Shown here one piece after another: positions 28,222 through 37,736 of a DNA stretch of 40,253 nucleotides; position 1 is the first letter of the stretch; every line of letters begins with the position of its first letter. The stretch is taken from the NCBI GenBank assembly GCA_937922945.1, contig CAKZUP010000120.1, forward strand, positions 1-40,253. The letters run 5' to 3'. The notes beneath the pieces are model-generated. The model worked only from the letters and a program-made list of their open reading frames with translations. It did not search any database and was not told where the DNA came from. The translations under genes and the position numbers were made by a program. Origin of the DNA: an uncultured Granulosicoccaceae bacterium (lineage in GTDB: Bacteria > Pseudomonadota > Gammaproteobacteria > Granulosicoccales > Granulosicoccaceae).

Positions 28222-30114
28222 TTAATCTTCCAGCTTTGCCAGAAGCCCTTCAGTTTCCTGTTTGTGTGGGGATTTTAGCTGTTCGAATAAACTTAGCGCA
28301 CGTGTTAAATGCATCCTCGCTTTATCTTTGGAGAGTTGAAGTAAATAAAGATCGCCTAAATTGAGGCAACTAATTCCCAGACCTTCCTTGCTGCCCAAAG
28401 CTTCATTGATTTCCAGTGCCTTTTTGTACATACGTTCAGCATCTGCAAGATCACCGCGCGTTCGATAGAGGTTGCCTAGGTTGCCGTAGTTAGATGCCAT
28501 CCCTTCCTTGCGTCCCAGCAACTTCTCTATATCCAGAGATTGCTTGTACATGCGTTCCGCTTCGTCGAGCTCACCACGCGTTTCATAGAGGGTGCCTAAG
28601 TCGCCATAGTTGTCGGCCAAACCTTCTTTGCGCCCAAGAGCTTCGTCAATTTCCAGAGATTGTTTGTACATGCGTTCAGCGTCGTCGAGCTCACCACGCG
28701 ATTGGTAGAGGTTGCCCAGATTGCCGTATTGGTTTGCCATTCCTTCTTTGCGTCCCAGCGCTTCATTGATCTCAAGGGCTTGTTCAAACATGCGCTCGGC
28801 GGCTTTGAGTTCACCACGCGTTCGATAAAGGTTGCCCAAGTTACCGTAGTCTAAGGCCATCCCTTCCGCACGCCCCAGTGCTTCGTTGATCTCCATGGCC
28901 TTTTTGTACATACGTTCGGCATCGTCGAGTTCACCACGCGTTTTGTAGAGCAGACCCAGGTTGCAGTAGTCTGAGGCCATTCCTTCCTTACGCCCCAACG
29001 CTTCCTCAATTTCCAACGATTGTTTGTACATTTTTTCGGCAGCGTCGAGCTCACCTCGCGTTCGATAGAGGTTGCCCAGGTTGCCGTAGTTGGAGGCCAT
29101 GCCTTCCTTGCGTCCGAGTGCTTCGTTGATCTCGAGAGCTTGTTTGTACATGCGCTCGGCCTCATCGAGATCACCACGTGTTTTATGAAGTAGGCCCAGG
29201 TTTCCGTATGCTGCAGCGCGGTTTGCTGATCCCGGCTGAGTGGCAGCAACCCATCGTTCAAGAATATGGTGCGACTGACTCAGATCACCCGTTCGCCTGT
29301 AGAAACTATATGCATGATAAAGAATGTGTACATTAGATGTCCCATTGAGTGCTTGAGCAAAACGCTGTCTCGCTTTTTCCAGTTTGCCATCAAGTGCGGC
29401 TTCAGCTGCATCTTCAGCCAGACTTAAAGCCAGCTCTTCTGCTTGTGCACGGATATTGAGCTCGGACTGCTGAGATTTTTCAGCATCAGCTACAGCCTCC
29501 TGTGCTTCCTTCCTTGCTTGTTTGAGTTCATCCAGCGCATCGAGTGGCAGCAGCGTTACTCCAGTATCTGCTTCTGCATCTATTTCTGGCAGTTCGTCCT
29601 TAGCGTAAGCTCTTAAGTGACAATCAATCTCCGCTGCAAATGTGTCCATATCATCAAAGTATCGATACAACACTTTTCTGGTATCTTCCAAGGTCTGCCT
29701 GAACGCCATCACTTTCTTTAATTGCTCTCCAGGGTCGGCCTCAGATTCCTGGTCGACGCGTTTGAAAAACACGAAAATGGTGGGATTGCCGGTGCTCTCA
29801 AAGCGCTGCATTGCGCGGTGGAATTCTTCTTCTGTGTACGAGGAATAGTTTGAATCGGGAGCCTCTTGACCCCAACGCCGATTGAGCACAAGAATGAATA
29901 CATCGCAGGCGTCAATATCCTGATTGATGACACTTTGAGTCCTTGTGCCAAAAGCTGCCAGAGTGTCTTCCCAACCCATAGGTACAAAAGACACGCCAGC
30001 CCCATCAGCGAAGCCTTTATTTAAGTCGTCGACGGTTTCTTTAAAACGTTGGCGTTCGGGCCCGAGATCGTTGGGTGATGCGATAAAAACACGGATTTCG
30101 TTAACGTCTGGCAT
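28222..30114 (-). CDS. DUF4062-like N-terminal domain fused to a tetratricopeptide repeat array
   Basis: This 630-aa protein has three parts. Residues 5-170 (IRVFIASPNDLGPERQRF, later DACDVFILVLNRRWG and YTEEEFHRA) resemble DUF4062, a TIR/flavodoxin-like domain found at the N-terminus of signalling and conflict proteins. Residues 195-255 form an Ala/Glu-rich coiled coil. Residues 303-582 are seven 40-residue TPRs of kinesin-light-chain type, built on YGNLGNLYRTRGELDxAERM, with an eighth degenerate one to 625. No NTPase domain, signal peptide or membrane segment is present. A catalytic glutamate for NAD+ hydrolysis is not evident to me. It follows the LysM-FecR gene on the same strand, with about 80 bp between them. 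A sensor or scaffold role, or a defence role, is inference. Confidence 0.8.
   Translation of the reverse strand: MPDVNEIRVFIASPNDLGPERQRFKETVDDLNKGFADGAGVSFVPMGWEDTLAAFGTRTQSVINQDIDACDVFILVLNRRWGQEAPDSNYSSYTEEEFHRAMQRFESTGNPTIFVFFKRVDQESEADPGEQLKKVMAFRQTLEDTRKVLYRYFDDMDTFAAEIDCHLRAYAKDELPEIDAEADTGVTLLPLDALDELKQARKEAQEAVADAEKSQQSELNIRAQAEELALSLAEDAAEAALDGKLEKARQRFAQALNGTSNVHILYHAYSFYRRTGDLSQSHHILERWVAATQPGSANRAAAYGNLGLLHKTRGDLDEAERMYKQALEINEALGRKEGMASNYGNLGNLYRTRGELDAAEKMYKQSLEIEEALGRKEGMASDYCNLGLLYKTRGELDDAERMYKKAMEINEALGRAEGMALDYGNLGNLYRTRGELKAAERMFEQALEINEALGRKEGMANQYGNLGNLYQSRGELDDAERMYKQSLEIDEALGRKEGLADNYGDLGTLYETRGELDEAERMYKQSLDIEKLLGRKEGMASNYGNLGNLYRTRGDLADAERMYKKALEINEALGSKEGLGISCLNLGDLYLLQLSKDKARMHLTRALSLFEQLKSPHKQETEGLLAKLED
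28369..29208 (-). repeat. Seven tandem 120-bp coding repeats (TPR units)
   Basis: The seven 40-codon TPR units are similar at the DNA level as well as in protein. For example, the strings for GELDDAERMYK and EALGRKEGMA recur with only scattered changes every 120 bases. This indicates amplification by unequal crossover or slippage rather than old divergence. The eighth unit and the flanking regions do not share this similarity. Confidence 0.85.
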
Positions 30115-30196
30115 GAATCGCAGAAAAAGGGTTATTCGTTCTCCATGCCATGATAAATCATTGAGCGCAGGGAGAAATCACGCAAACAGGGTATTG

Positions 30197-31489
30197 CTAC
30201 TGCGATTCCGCCACCGCACCGAACGCAGACACCAACTCAGGTTCCAGCAGCACGCGTGCCCGTGTGTATATTTTGTCGGTCTCTAACCTGAAAATGGCCG
30301 TACCGGGGTTCGCAACATCAACACTAAGCGGGTCGGTAAAGTCGGCTTTGGTGGATATTTGAATTTCATAGCCCGGTGCTGTTTCCGGTGGATCGATTAC
30401 GCTAACCAGAAACTCATTACCGACGCGCGACACTTCAGTATCAACAGGAGTAATACTGTCGTCGATTGCAGCAACAACAATTTTTGTGGGCGATTTAAAG
30501 CCTTTTAGGCCATTGCTGTCTATGCCACGCACATTCATAAAGTACTCACCAGCATCGATGTCATCGATCGCCAGAATGCCTTCTTGCTCACTAAAGTTGG
30601 CCACCACTTCTTGACCGTCTTCATCGCTGGACAAGTTAATCAAATACTGTTCAACATCTGATAAAGCCCACCAGGAAATGGTGTCGCCTTTCGCAGCGCG
30701 AGTGGGAATATAGCGGTATACCGGCGCTGGTAGTAGGGCGATTGGGTCGGACGGTGGAAGATCTTGCTGCGCGATTGAGCCAAAACCCTGATCGAGCGGC
30801 AAGTCGTTGTTTCCGGCTTGTAGCAGCACTTCGCCTTCTGTCACACCTACCAGTAACTTTGAGGAGAGTGCATTCATTTCAAAAATAGTTCCGCGTACGG
30901 CCGCCGACGCGTACGGGGTGTTTATCATAAACTCGGTGGGTTGTCCGTCGCGCCTGTTTACTTCAGATGACACTTCGCCTTGAGCTGAATCCAGCACAAT
31001 CAGGCAGCTGTCGTCGGATTCCAGGCAGTTTATTCTTTCTAGTCTTGCGTGCGTCTGTGGCTGCATGTTGATGACGGAACCAGACGCAAAATGTAAAGCG
31101 GCAAACCCATTTTCACCCGTTATGATAAGTTCGTGCATGTAGACTTTATCGCCGCGCTTCAATTCGGCATCGCCTTTCATCACTTCACCCTTCACAAAAA
31201 TAACCGTGGCGTACTGGCGCTCTACAGGTGTGAAAAGCGGAATCCGAATAATTTGTCCGGGAATGAGTTCGTCGGTTTCTTTTAACGCGTTGAAATTTGC
31301 CAGCATGGGAGACAAGCCGGACTTGCCAAATTCTCGTCGCGCAATAGAACGCAAAGTGTCATCAGGTTGAACGACCACACTGCGAGTGATAATTGAGTCG
31401 GATTGAGTTTGTGCCCAAGTGCTGCTGAAAGGCAACAGACAGGCGCTAAAGCTCACCAATAGAGCGAGTTTCAAACTCTTGAGTTTCAT
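30197..31489 (-). CDS. Exported LysM-FecR domain protein
   Basis: From ATG 31489 the product is 430 aa with a signal peptide ending near TWAQ (27). An upstream frame extends 72 codons to 31705 but lacks conserved character. A LysM domain (37-84; QPDDTLRSIARREFG and IPGQIIRIP) would bind peptidoglycan. A FecR-type domain follows (about 95-225; GDKVYMHELIITGENGFAALHFASGS and NTPYASAAVRGTIFEM). The last 200 residues hold beta-rich, Ig/fibronectin-like segments. FecR domains usually sense envelope states and pass them on, but no sigma/anti-sigma pair is adjacent. The downstream neighbour is the DUF4062-like/TPR gene, which may be its cytoplasmic partner. Confidence 0.82.
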   Translation of the reverse strand: MKLKSLKLALLVSFSACLLPFSSTWAQTQSDSIITRSVVVQPDDTLRSIARREFGKSGLSPMLANFNALKETDELIPGQIIRIPLFTPVERQYATVIFVKGEVMKGDAELKRGDKVYMHELIITGENGFAALHFASGSVINMQPQTHARLERINCLESDDSCLIVLDSAQGEVSSEVNRRDGQPTEFMINTPYASAAVRGTIFEMNALSSKLLVGVTEGEVLLQAGNNDLPLDQGFGSIAQQDLPPSDPIALLPAPVYRYIPTRAAKGDTISWWALSDVEQYLINLSSDEDGQEVVANFSEQEGILAIDDIDAGEYFMNVRGIDSNGLKGFKSPTKIVVAAIDDSITPVDTEVSRVGNEFLVSVIDPPETAPGYEIQISTKADFTDPLSVDVANPGTAIFRLETDKIYTRARVLLEPELVSAFGAVAESQ

Positions 31490-31759
31490 CAGACTTATTT
31501 TTCGAGTCAAGCTGCGAGCGCCAAATACACGGCTGTTTTTCAAATTGCTCATTCTAAATTTGCTCAAGCGCGTAGAGTGGTTAAAACGCATCCACCGGCA
31601 AGTGCGCAACACTGCGGTGTGGACCCGATCGGGTAAGGATCGGCAATGAAATAATCTCATATGTGAACCATACCGCGCGAGCGCTTTTGTTGCTACTGAC
31701 AACATGCCGTGTTACGTTTATTCCTTGATTTGAGGTGTAAATGATTGTTAACTGGCTGG

Positions 31760-33181
31760 TTATAGTTCCTTCAATCGTGTCAAACGGAGCATATTGGTCG
31801 TTCCGGTACGCCCAAACGGCATGCCCGCTGTAATCGCGATTATTTCACCGATTTCGCCAAACCCTTCTTGCAACGTGATATTTATCGCGTTCGCAACCAT
31901 TTCGTCAACGTTGCTCATTTCACTTGAAAGCACCGCATGAACACCCCACACCAAAGCGAGTCGGCGTGCCGTTTCCTGGTAAGGAGTACAACCAATAACT
32001 GGCGCTTCAGGTCGTTCACGGGCAGCGCGAAAGCTACTGAATCCTGACTCTGTGTAAGTAAACGTTGCAGCTAGCGGCAGCACGTTGGAAATATGATGTA
32101 GTGAGGAGCTTATGGCATCGGCGACTGTGTCGCCCGGTGCTGGCAAGCTGGCATCGATAGACTTGCGATAGTAAGCGTCGCGCTCAACTTCGATGATAAT
32201 ACGGTTCATGGCCGTGGCTGCTTCTATCGGGAAATCACCGGCAGCGGTTTCTGCCGATAGCATAACCGCGTCTGAGCCATCGTAGATTGCTGTGGCAACA
32301 TCGGACGATTCAGCGCGCGTTGGCACAGGCGAGCTGATCATTGACTCAAGCATTTGAGTCGCAATAACAACAGGCTTTCCTTCGCGACGCGCAGCGCGCA
32401 CAATCTGGCGCTGTATAACAGGGACTTTTTCCTGTGGCATTTCAACGCCAAGATCGCCGCGCGCTACCATTACGCTATCGCACAACTGGACAATATCGTT
32501 CAGGTGCTTAATAGCGGTTGGTTTCTCAAGCTTTGCCATGATGGCTGCACGGTTGCCGACGAGAGACCGAAGCTCAACAACATCCTCTGCACGTTGCACA
32601 AACGACATCGCAACCCAATCGACGCCTAAATCGAGTGCGAACGCTAAATCGATTCTGTCTTTCTCTGTTAGCGGTGAAATGGGCAGAATAACGTCTGGTA
32701 CGTTAACACCTTTATTGTTACTGATGATTCCGCCTACCATGACTTCGGTTACCGCATGGTTATCGTCAAATTCCATGACTTTAAGGCGTATTTTTCCATC
32801 GTTAACCAGAAGCTGTGCGCCGGGTTCAAGCGCTTTGAAGATTTCCGGGTGTGGCAACGTAACGCGGTTTGCATCGCCTGGCTCATCTGTCATATCCAGT
32901 ACGAATCGCTGACCGGTTTCAAGCTCTTCAGAACCGTTGGCGAACGTGCCTACACGCAGCTTCGGACCTTGTAAGTCAGCCAGAATACCGATTGGTCGAC
33001 TGCGCTGATTTTCTATCTCTCGAATATAGCCATGAGTTCGGGCGTGATCTTCATGCGTGCCGTGACTGAAGTTCAGGCGAAATACATCGATACCCGCGTC
33101 GAACAATTCCCCGATTTTCTCCTGCGAATTGCTTGAAGGCCCAAGTGTTGCGATTATTTTTGCGTCTCTTCGCCGTCTCAT
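31760..33181 (-). CDS. pyk: Pyruvate kinase
   Basis: This 473-aa enzyme makes pyruvate and ATP from phosphoenolpyruvate and ADP. Motifs are KIIATLGPSS (N-terminus), FRLNFSHGTHEDH, the family signature IMAKLEKPTAIKHL with the catalytic lysine, MVARGDLGVEMPQEKVP, and ATQMLESM. It is a full-length type II (PykA-like) enzyme. It lies on the minus strand about 270 bp before the LysM-FecR gene and completes the Entner-Doudoroff route coded nearby. I see no clear HexR-like palindrome before its start. Confidence 0.96.
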   Translation of the reverse strand: MRRRRDAKIIATLGPSSNSQEKIGELFDAGIDVFRLNFSHGTHEDHARTHGYIREIENQRSRPIGILADLQGPKLRVGTFANGSEELETGQRFVLDMTDEPGDANRVTLPHPEIFKALEPGAQLLVNDGKIRLKVMEFDDNHAVTEVMVGGIISNNKGVNVPDVILPISPLTEKDRIDLAFALDLGVDWVAMSFVQRAEDVVELRSLVGNRAAIMAKLEKPTAIKHLNDIVQLCDSVMVARGDLGVEMPQEKVPVIQRQIVRAARREGKPVVIATQMLESMISSPVPTRAESSDVATAIYDGSDAVMLSAETAAGDFPIEAATAMNRIIIEVERDAYYRKSIDASLPAPGDTVADAISSSLHHISNVLPLAATFTYTESGFSSFRAARERPEAPVIGCTPYQETARRLALVWGVHAVLSSEMSNVDEMVANAINITLQEGFGEIGEIIAITAGMPFGRTGTTNMLRLTRLKEL

Positions 33182-33722
33182 AGGATTTGTTTAGCTTATT
33201 AGTTAAAAGTTGGCCGACTGATTGGTTGGCAACAATGCACGATATCGATAACAAAAAACGTTATTAAAAGCGATAATAGTGTCGTTAAAAAGGTGTTTAA
33301 AAAATTGGCAAAGCAACTTCAGTTGAATTATCGTTTGAGTTATCGATTGAATAAGTTGTGTCAATGTTTCAAAGCGTTATTAGGTAATTCAACTACATAT
33401 GTCATTCGGCCGGCGTTGGCGCAGGTTCGCGTTGCCAAAGGGGCCAAATTGAACAACCTTGGCGGCCATTTTAGCCTAATTCGTGGTTACAACGGTTTTT
33501 GATTGCTGATTGATTAACTGTCTTGCCGGTTCAGGATAAATTTCTTCCGGCAAATAAGGTAGGAAACCTACACCAGTGACTTAGGGTACCCTTAAGGTTG
33601 GCGGTGGGAATCTTCGGCACGCACGGTTTTTGTACAATTCGCCGGGCCGGCACGCCTTTGTGGCAGTGGCTGGTTTTATTTTTCTCAGATTCGTCCTACC
33701 GATTACATTTTTGGAGAATGCA
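33182..33722. other. Intergenic region between divergent pyk and glcD
   Basis: This 541-base stretch has no convincing gene. The pyk-proximal part (33182-33300) is A/T-rich and should contain the pyk promoter. The middle has repeated TTATCG words (33327-33350) without a clear structure. The glcD-proximal part has two neighbouring palindromes (33559-33571 and 33580-33596). A 69-codon open frame at 33293-33502 lacks a ribosome binding site and a coding look. Confidence 0.7.
33559..33596. promoter_or_regulatory. Paired palindromes upstream of glcD, possible operator
   Basis: GTAGGAAACCTAC (33559-33571) is a perfect inverted repeat with a three-base centre. Eight bases later CTTAGGGTACCCTTAAG (33580-33596) is a palindrome apart from one extra T. 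They lie about 130-160 bases before the glcD start. The arrangement suggests a dimeric regulator site for the glycolate operon, but no regulator gene is adjacent and the protein is unknown. Confidence 0.4.
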
Positions 33723-35228
33723 ATGTCGTCCAATACGGCTGAAATTCAATCGCCGAGCCTCGAAGCGGTGCAGGCGAAACGCGAGGCTTATGCCAGCGCG
33801 CTGTCGGCGATTGTGCCCAGTGGTTGCATTCTCAGCACCTCAGAGCAACTCAAGCCCTACGAATCGGATGGGCTCACCGTGTTCAAGCGCAGTCCACTGT
33901 TGGTGTTGCTACCTGAGACCATCGAACAAATTCAGGCCATTCTGCGCTGGGCCAACGAGGCCGATGTACCTGTAGTTGCTCGCGGTGCAGGCACTGGCCT
34001 GTCCGGTGGAGCGCTGCCACACGAAGACGGCATTCTGCTCGGGTTGGCAAAATTCAACCAAATTCTTGAACTGAACGCCGAACTGGGTTTTGCGCGAGTG
34101 CAGCCGGGTGTGCGTAATCTGGCGATATCGGATGCCGCAAGGCCTCACGGTTTGTACTACGCCCCCGATCCCTCATCCCAAATTGCCTGCACCATCGGCG
34201 GTAATGTGGCCGAGAATTCGGGTGGTGTGCACTGTTTAAAATACGGACTCACGGTACACAACGTGATGGCAGTAACGGTGGTTACCATCGATGGCGAGTT
34301 GTTGCAAATTGGTTCCAATGCGCTCGATCATGCCGGTTATGATTTACTCGCGCTGCTCAATGGCTCTGAAGGCATGCTGGCTGTGGTGGTTGAAGTAACG
34401 GTGAAGTTACTCCCAACACCCCCTTGCGCAAAGTTAGTCATGGCGGCATTTAATAGTGTTGAAGATGCGGGAAATGCGGTCGGCAAAGTGATCGCAGATG
34501 GCATTATCCCCGCTGGTCTGGAACTCATGGATAAGCCTGCGATGCAAGCTGCAGAAGCGTTCGCGCATTGTGGCTACCCAACTGAGTCGGCGGCGCTTTT
34601 ACTGTGCGAGCTTGATGGTCTGGAAGAGGAGGTGAGCGCTCAAATAGAAAAAGTAACGCGCGTTTTTAATGCCTGCAATGTAGATGAACTGCGTGTTGCA
34701 GAATCGGAAGAAGAACGGTTGTTATTGTGGAAAGGGCGTAAATCTGCGTTTCCCGCTGTGGGCCGGTTAGCGCCGGATTATTATTGTATCGATGGCACCA
34801 TACCGCGCGGTCAGTTGCCTTATGTGCTGCGTCGAATGGAGCAACTCTCTGCCGAGTACGAACTTCCGATTGCCAATGTCTTTCATGCCGGCGATGGCAA
34901 CTTACACCCGCTTATATTATTTGATGCAAACATACCCGGTGAAACCGAACGCACCGAAGCGCTGGGCAGTCGTATCTTGTTATTGTGCGTGGAAGTCGGC
35001 GGTACGGTAACCGGTGAGCACGGTGTGGGCGTTGAGAAAATAAATGAAATGTGCGTGCAGTTCGATGAAGACTCCTTGCAGCAGTTCCACGCCATTAAAG
35101 CTGCGTTCGATCCCAAGGGTTTATTGAATCCGGGTAAAGCCGTGCCTACCTTGCAGCGTTGCGCCGAATTTGGCGCTATGCATGTTCATCATGGAAATAT
35201 ACCTTTCCCCGAACTGGAACGCTTCTAA
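33723..35228 (+). CDS. glcD: Glycolate oxidase subunit GlcD (FAD-linked)
   Basis: This 501-aa FAD enzyme subunit oxidises glycolate (or D-lactate-like 2-hydroxy acids) to glyoxylate. The PCMH-type FAD-binding domain shows VPVVARGAGTGLSGGALP and CTIGGNVAENSGGVHCLKYGLT. The C-terminal FAD-oxidase domain shows FHAGDGNLHPLILFD and GGTVTGEHGVGVEK. The ATG at 33723 is preceded by TTGGAGA, a good ribosome binding site; the longer frame from 33630 is not needed. It is the first gene of glcDEF, two bases from glcE. Confidence 0.96.
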   Translation: MSSNTAEIQSPSLEAVQAKREAYASALSAIVPSGCILSTSEQLKPYESDGLTVFKRSPLLVLLPETIEQIQAILRWANEADVPVVARGAGTGLSGGALPHEDGILLGLAKFNQILELNAELGFARVQPGVRNLAISDAARPHGLYYAPDPSSQIACTIGGNVAENSGGVHCLKYGLTVHNVMAVTVVTIDGELLQIGSNALDHAGYDLLALLNGSEGMLAVVVEVTVKLLPTPPCAKLVMAAFNSVEDAGNAVGKVIADGIIPAGLELMDKPAMQAAEAFAHCGYPTESAALLLCELDGLEEEVSAQIEKVTRVFNACNVDELRVAESEEERLLLWKGRKSAFPAVGRLAPDYYCIDGTIPRGQLPYVLRRMEQLSAEYELPIANVFHAGDGNLHPLILFDANIPGETERTEALGSRILLLCVEVGGTVTGEHGVGVEKINEMCVQFDEDSLQQFHAIKAAFDPKGLLNPGKAVPTLQRCAEFGAMHVHHGNIPFPELERF

Positions 35229-35230
35229 TC

Positions 35231-36358
35231 GTGCAAGATCAAGATCAAACCGAACCGTTAGTTGAACAGGTTCGGCACGCGCTCTCCACCAAAACTCCCG
35301 TGAATATCGTTGGTGGAAACAGCAAGTCATTTTTAGGCAGGCCAGCTCAGGCAACCAGCTTATCGATAACCGGTCACACTGGCGTGGTGAGCTATGAGCC
35401 CACTGAGTTAGTGGTAACGGTAAGAGCTGGTACCTCTATGCAATCATTAAACGCGTTATTAAAAGACAACGCGCAAATGCTGCCCTTCGAGCCACCGGTT
35501 TTTAATACCGGCACTATTGGCGGTGTGCTGGCCTGTGGCCTGTCAGGACCCGCACGACCGTTTGCGGGGTCCGCGCGCGATTACGTATTGGGTATGCGTG
35601 TTATTAACGGGCAGGCACAGGCCCTTCGATTTGGTGGCGAAGTCATGAAGAACGTTGCCGGCTATGACGCGGCACGACTTCATGTGGGTGCGTTTGGCAC
35701 GCTGGGCGTTTTACTTGAAACTTCGATGAAAGTGTTGCCGGTACCAGAATACGAGTTAACACTTCAACATACGCTTGGTAACGCGAATGACTCATCCGGT
35801 TTGATCAAGCTAATGCGACAGTCGTTGCCAATGAGTGCTGCGTGCATTGTTGGTCCCACTCAATATGTTCGCTTAAGTGGCAGCGAGTCGGCTGTTAAAG
35901 CTGCTGCGAAAACCTGCGGTGGCGAGCCACTCGGTAAGGCAGCCGATTTCTGGCAGAGTATTCGAGAATGCAGTCACCCGTTTTTTAACGACACTATTCA
36001 TAGCCAGTCTGATGATAAACGGGCCTTATGGCGTATTAGCGTTCCCGAGTTTGCGCCATTGCTACCGGTTGAAGGTGAGTGGTTGTTGGATTGGGCAGGG
36101 GCCCAACGTTATTTAAAAACCGATGCACCGGCTGACACTATCTTTGCTTCTGCGAAGCAAGTTGGTGGTCACGCAACGTGCTATACGCCCGATCGTGTTT
36201 CAGCCGATACCGCCTTGTTTCAACCGTTAGATGGCGTAATGCAAACACTGCAAAAACGCGTGCGTGATAGTTTCGATGCGCATCGCCTGTTTAATCCAGG
36301 GCGTTACCATACTGAATTGGACGACGAACTAAACCGTGCTTCTGCCGCAGAGAAATAA
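35231..36358 (+). CDS. glcE: Glycolate oxidase subunit GlcE (FAD-binding)
   Basis: This 375-aa subunit carries a second PCMH-type FAD-binding fold: NIVGGNSKSFLG, NTGTIGGVLACGLSGPARP and RDYVLGMRVINGQ. GlcE works with GlcD and GlcF at the membrane. I chose GTG 35231, two bases after the glcD stop; an ATG at 35159 would lie within glcD and adds a stretch without family features. glcF follows after three bases. Size fits the family. Confidence 0.93.
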   Translation: MQDQDQTEPLVEQVRHALSTKTPVNIVGGNSKSFLGRPAQATSLSITGHTGVVSYEPTELVVTVRAGTSMQSLNALLKDNAQMLPFEPPVFNTGTIGGVLACGLSGPARPFAGSARDYVLGMRVINGQAQALRFGGEVMKNVAGYDAARLHVGAFGTLGVLLETSMKVLPVPEYELTLQHTLGNANDSSGLIKLMRQSLPMSAACIVGPTQYVRLSGSESAVKAAAKTCGGEPLGKAADFWQSIRECSHPFFNDTIHSQSDDKRALWRISVPEFAPLLPVEGEWLLDWAGAQRYLKTDAPADTIFASAKQVGGHATCYTPDRVSADTALFQPLDGVMQTLQKRVRDSFDAHRLFNPGRYHTELDDELNRASAAEK

Positions 36359-36361
36359 CCC

Positions 36362-37591
36362 ATGCAAACCTTAATCGATGCAGCTTTAGCAGACGACCCG
36401 CGCGTTATAGCCGCTGAAAAAACCTTACGAAAATGCGTGCACTGTGGTTTTTGTCTGGCGACTTGTCCCACATACAACCTGCTGGGTGATGAGTTGGATA
36501 GCCCGCGTGGTCGCATTTATTTAATCAAGCAAGTGGTAGAAGGTAGCGAGCCCACAGAGCAAACCTTAACCCATCTCGACCGATGCTTAACCTGTCGTAA
36601 CTGCGAAACCACGTGTCCGTCGGGAGTGGAATACAGCCATCTGTTAGATCAGGGACGCTCACTTGTTGAAGAACGTGTTCAACGACCGTTGAAGCAAAGA
36701 CTCATGCGCAAGGCTATTCTGAATTTCCTGCCTTACCCGAACAGAGTCGCACCGATGGTGAAACTGGGTCAGCTTTGTCGATCATTGTTACCCGGTAAAC
36801 TTGGTCGTAGCGTGCCGCTTAAACAGCAGCCGGGCGTTTGGCCTTCAGCAACGCATCAGCGCACCATGTTGGTTCTGGATGGATGTGTTCAACCGTCAAT
36901 GGCACCGGCAACCAATGCTGCTACTGCGCGCGTGCTGGGCACGCTAGGTATCAACGTTGTGTCGGTTGCGAAATCGGGTTGTTGTGGTGCTGTGCATTTT
37001 CATCTGAATGAACAGCAGGATGCAAAAGCATTTATGAAACGCAATATCGATGCGTGGTGGCCACACATTGAAGCCGGCGCAGAGGCACTCATTACCACTG
37101 CCAGTGGTTGCGGGGTAATGGTCAAAGATTACGGTCATCTACTCTCAGACGATGCACTGTACAGAGAGAAAGCGGAACGCGTAAGTACCCTGTGTAAAGA
37201 CATTGTTGAAGTTTTACAAGGTGAAGATCTAGCGCCGTTCCAAGAGCGCGCCGCAGCCATTGGTCCCATTGCATTCCATCCGCCTTGCACGCTGCAGCAT
37301 GGCCAGAAATTGCCGCAGGTAACTGAAAACCTATTAACCAGACTGGGTTTCAACCTGGTGCCGGTGCCCGACTCGCACACGTGCTGTGGCTCGGCAGGAA
37401 CCTATTCCATATTCCAACCCGAACTTAGCCAGCAATTGCTTAAAAACAAAGTGAAAGCGCTAAAAACCAATGAGCCAAACGTGATCGCAACTGCGAACAT
37501 TGGTTGTCAATTGCATTTACAAGCCGGCACGGGCGGTGCGGTGGTGCATTGGATTGAGCTTTTGGACCGTGTCTCCGATCACACCCCATGA
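36362..37591 (+). CDS. glcF: Glycolate oxidase iron-sulfur subunit GlcF
   Basis: This 409-aa subunit carries electrons from the flavin subunits to the quinone pool. Two [4Fe-4S] ferredoxin motifs are present, CVHCGFCLATCP (about 21-32) and CLTCRNCETTCPSG (about 75-88). Two cysteine-rich CCG domains follow (GCCGAVHFH with GCGVMVKDYG, and HTCCGSAGTY with NIGCQLHL). It is the last gene of glcDEF. An inverted repeat (ATCACAC/GTGTGAT, 37576-37596) spans the stop codon but has no T tract. Confidence 0.96.
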   Translation: MQTLIDAALADDPRVIAAEKTLRKCVHCGFCLATCPTYNLLGDELDSPRGRIYLIKQVVEGSEPTEQTLTHLDRCLTCRNCETTCPSGVEYSHLLDQGRSLVEERVQRPLKQRLMRKAILNFLPYPNRVAPMVKLGQLCRSLLPGKLGRSVPLKQQPGVWPSATHQRTMLVLDGCVQPSMAPATNAATARVLGTLGINVVSVAKSGCCGAVHFHLNEQQDAKAFMKRNIDAWWPHIEAGAEALITTASGCGVMVKDYGHLLSDDALYREKAERVSTLCKDIVEVLQGEDLAPFQERAAAIGPIAFHPPCTLQHGQKLPQVTENLLTRLGFNLVPVPDSHTCCGSAGTYSIFQPELSQQLLKNKVKALKTNEPNVIATANIGCQLHLQAGTGGAVVHWIELLDRVSDHTP

Positions 37592-37736
37592 GTGTGATGC
37601 CGTTCGCGTTTGATTAGCATTGCTTTGGGGTTAGTACCAAGTTACATCATTTAATCTGAAGTATCGCACTTAACGCTTTAAACACCGACTGCTAACGGCC
37701 GACACCGTAGGAGAGTTCTTAGGCGGTGAATTTAAC

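Noticed and set aside
28369..29208. Regular repeats that could look like a CRISPR array
   Set aside because: The 120-bp units are continuous codons of TPRs with no spacers.
33293..33502. 69-codon open frame between pyk and glcD
   Set aside because: There is no ribosome binding site and its composition follows the A/T-rich intergenic DNA.
37576..37596. Inverted repeat at the end of glcF as a terminator
   Set aside because: Seven pairs spanning the stop codon but no T tract follows; termination is not supported.
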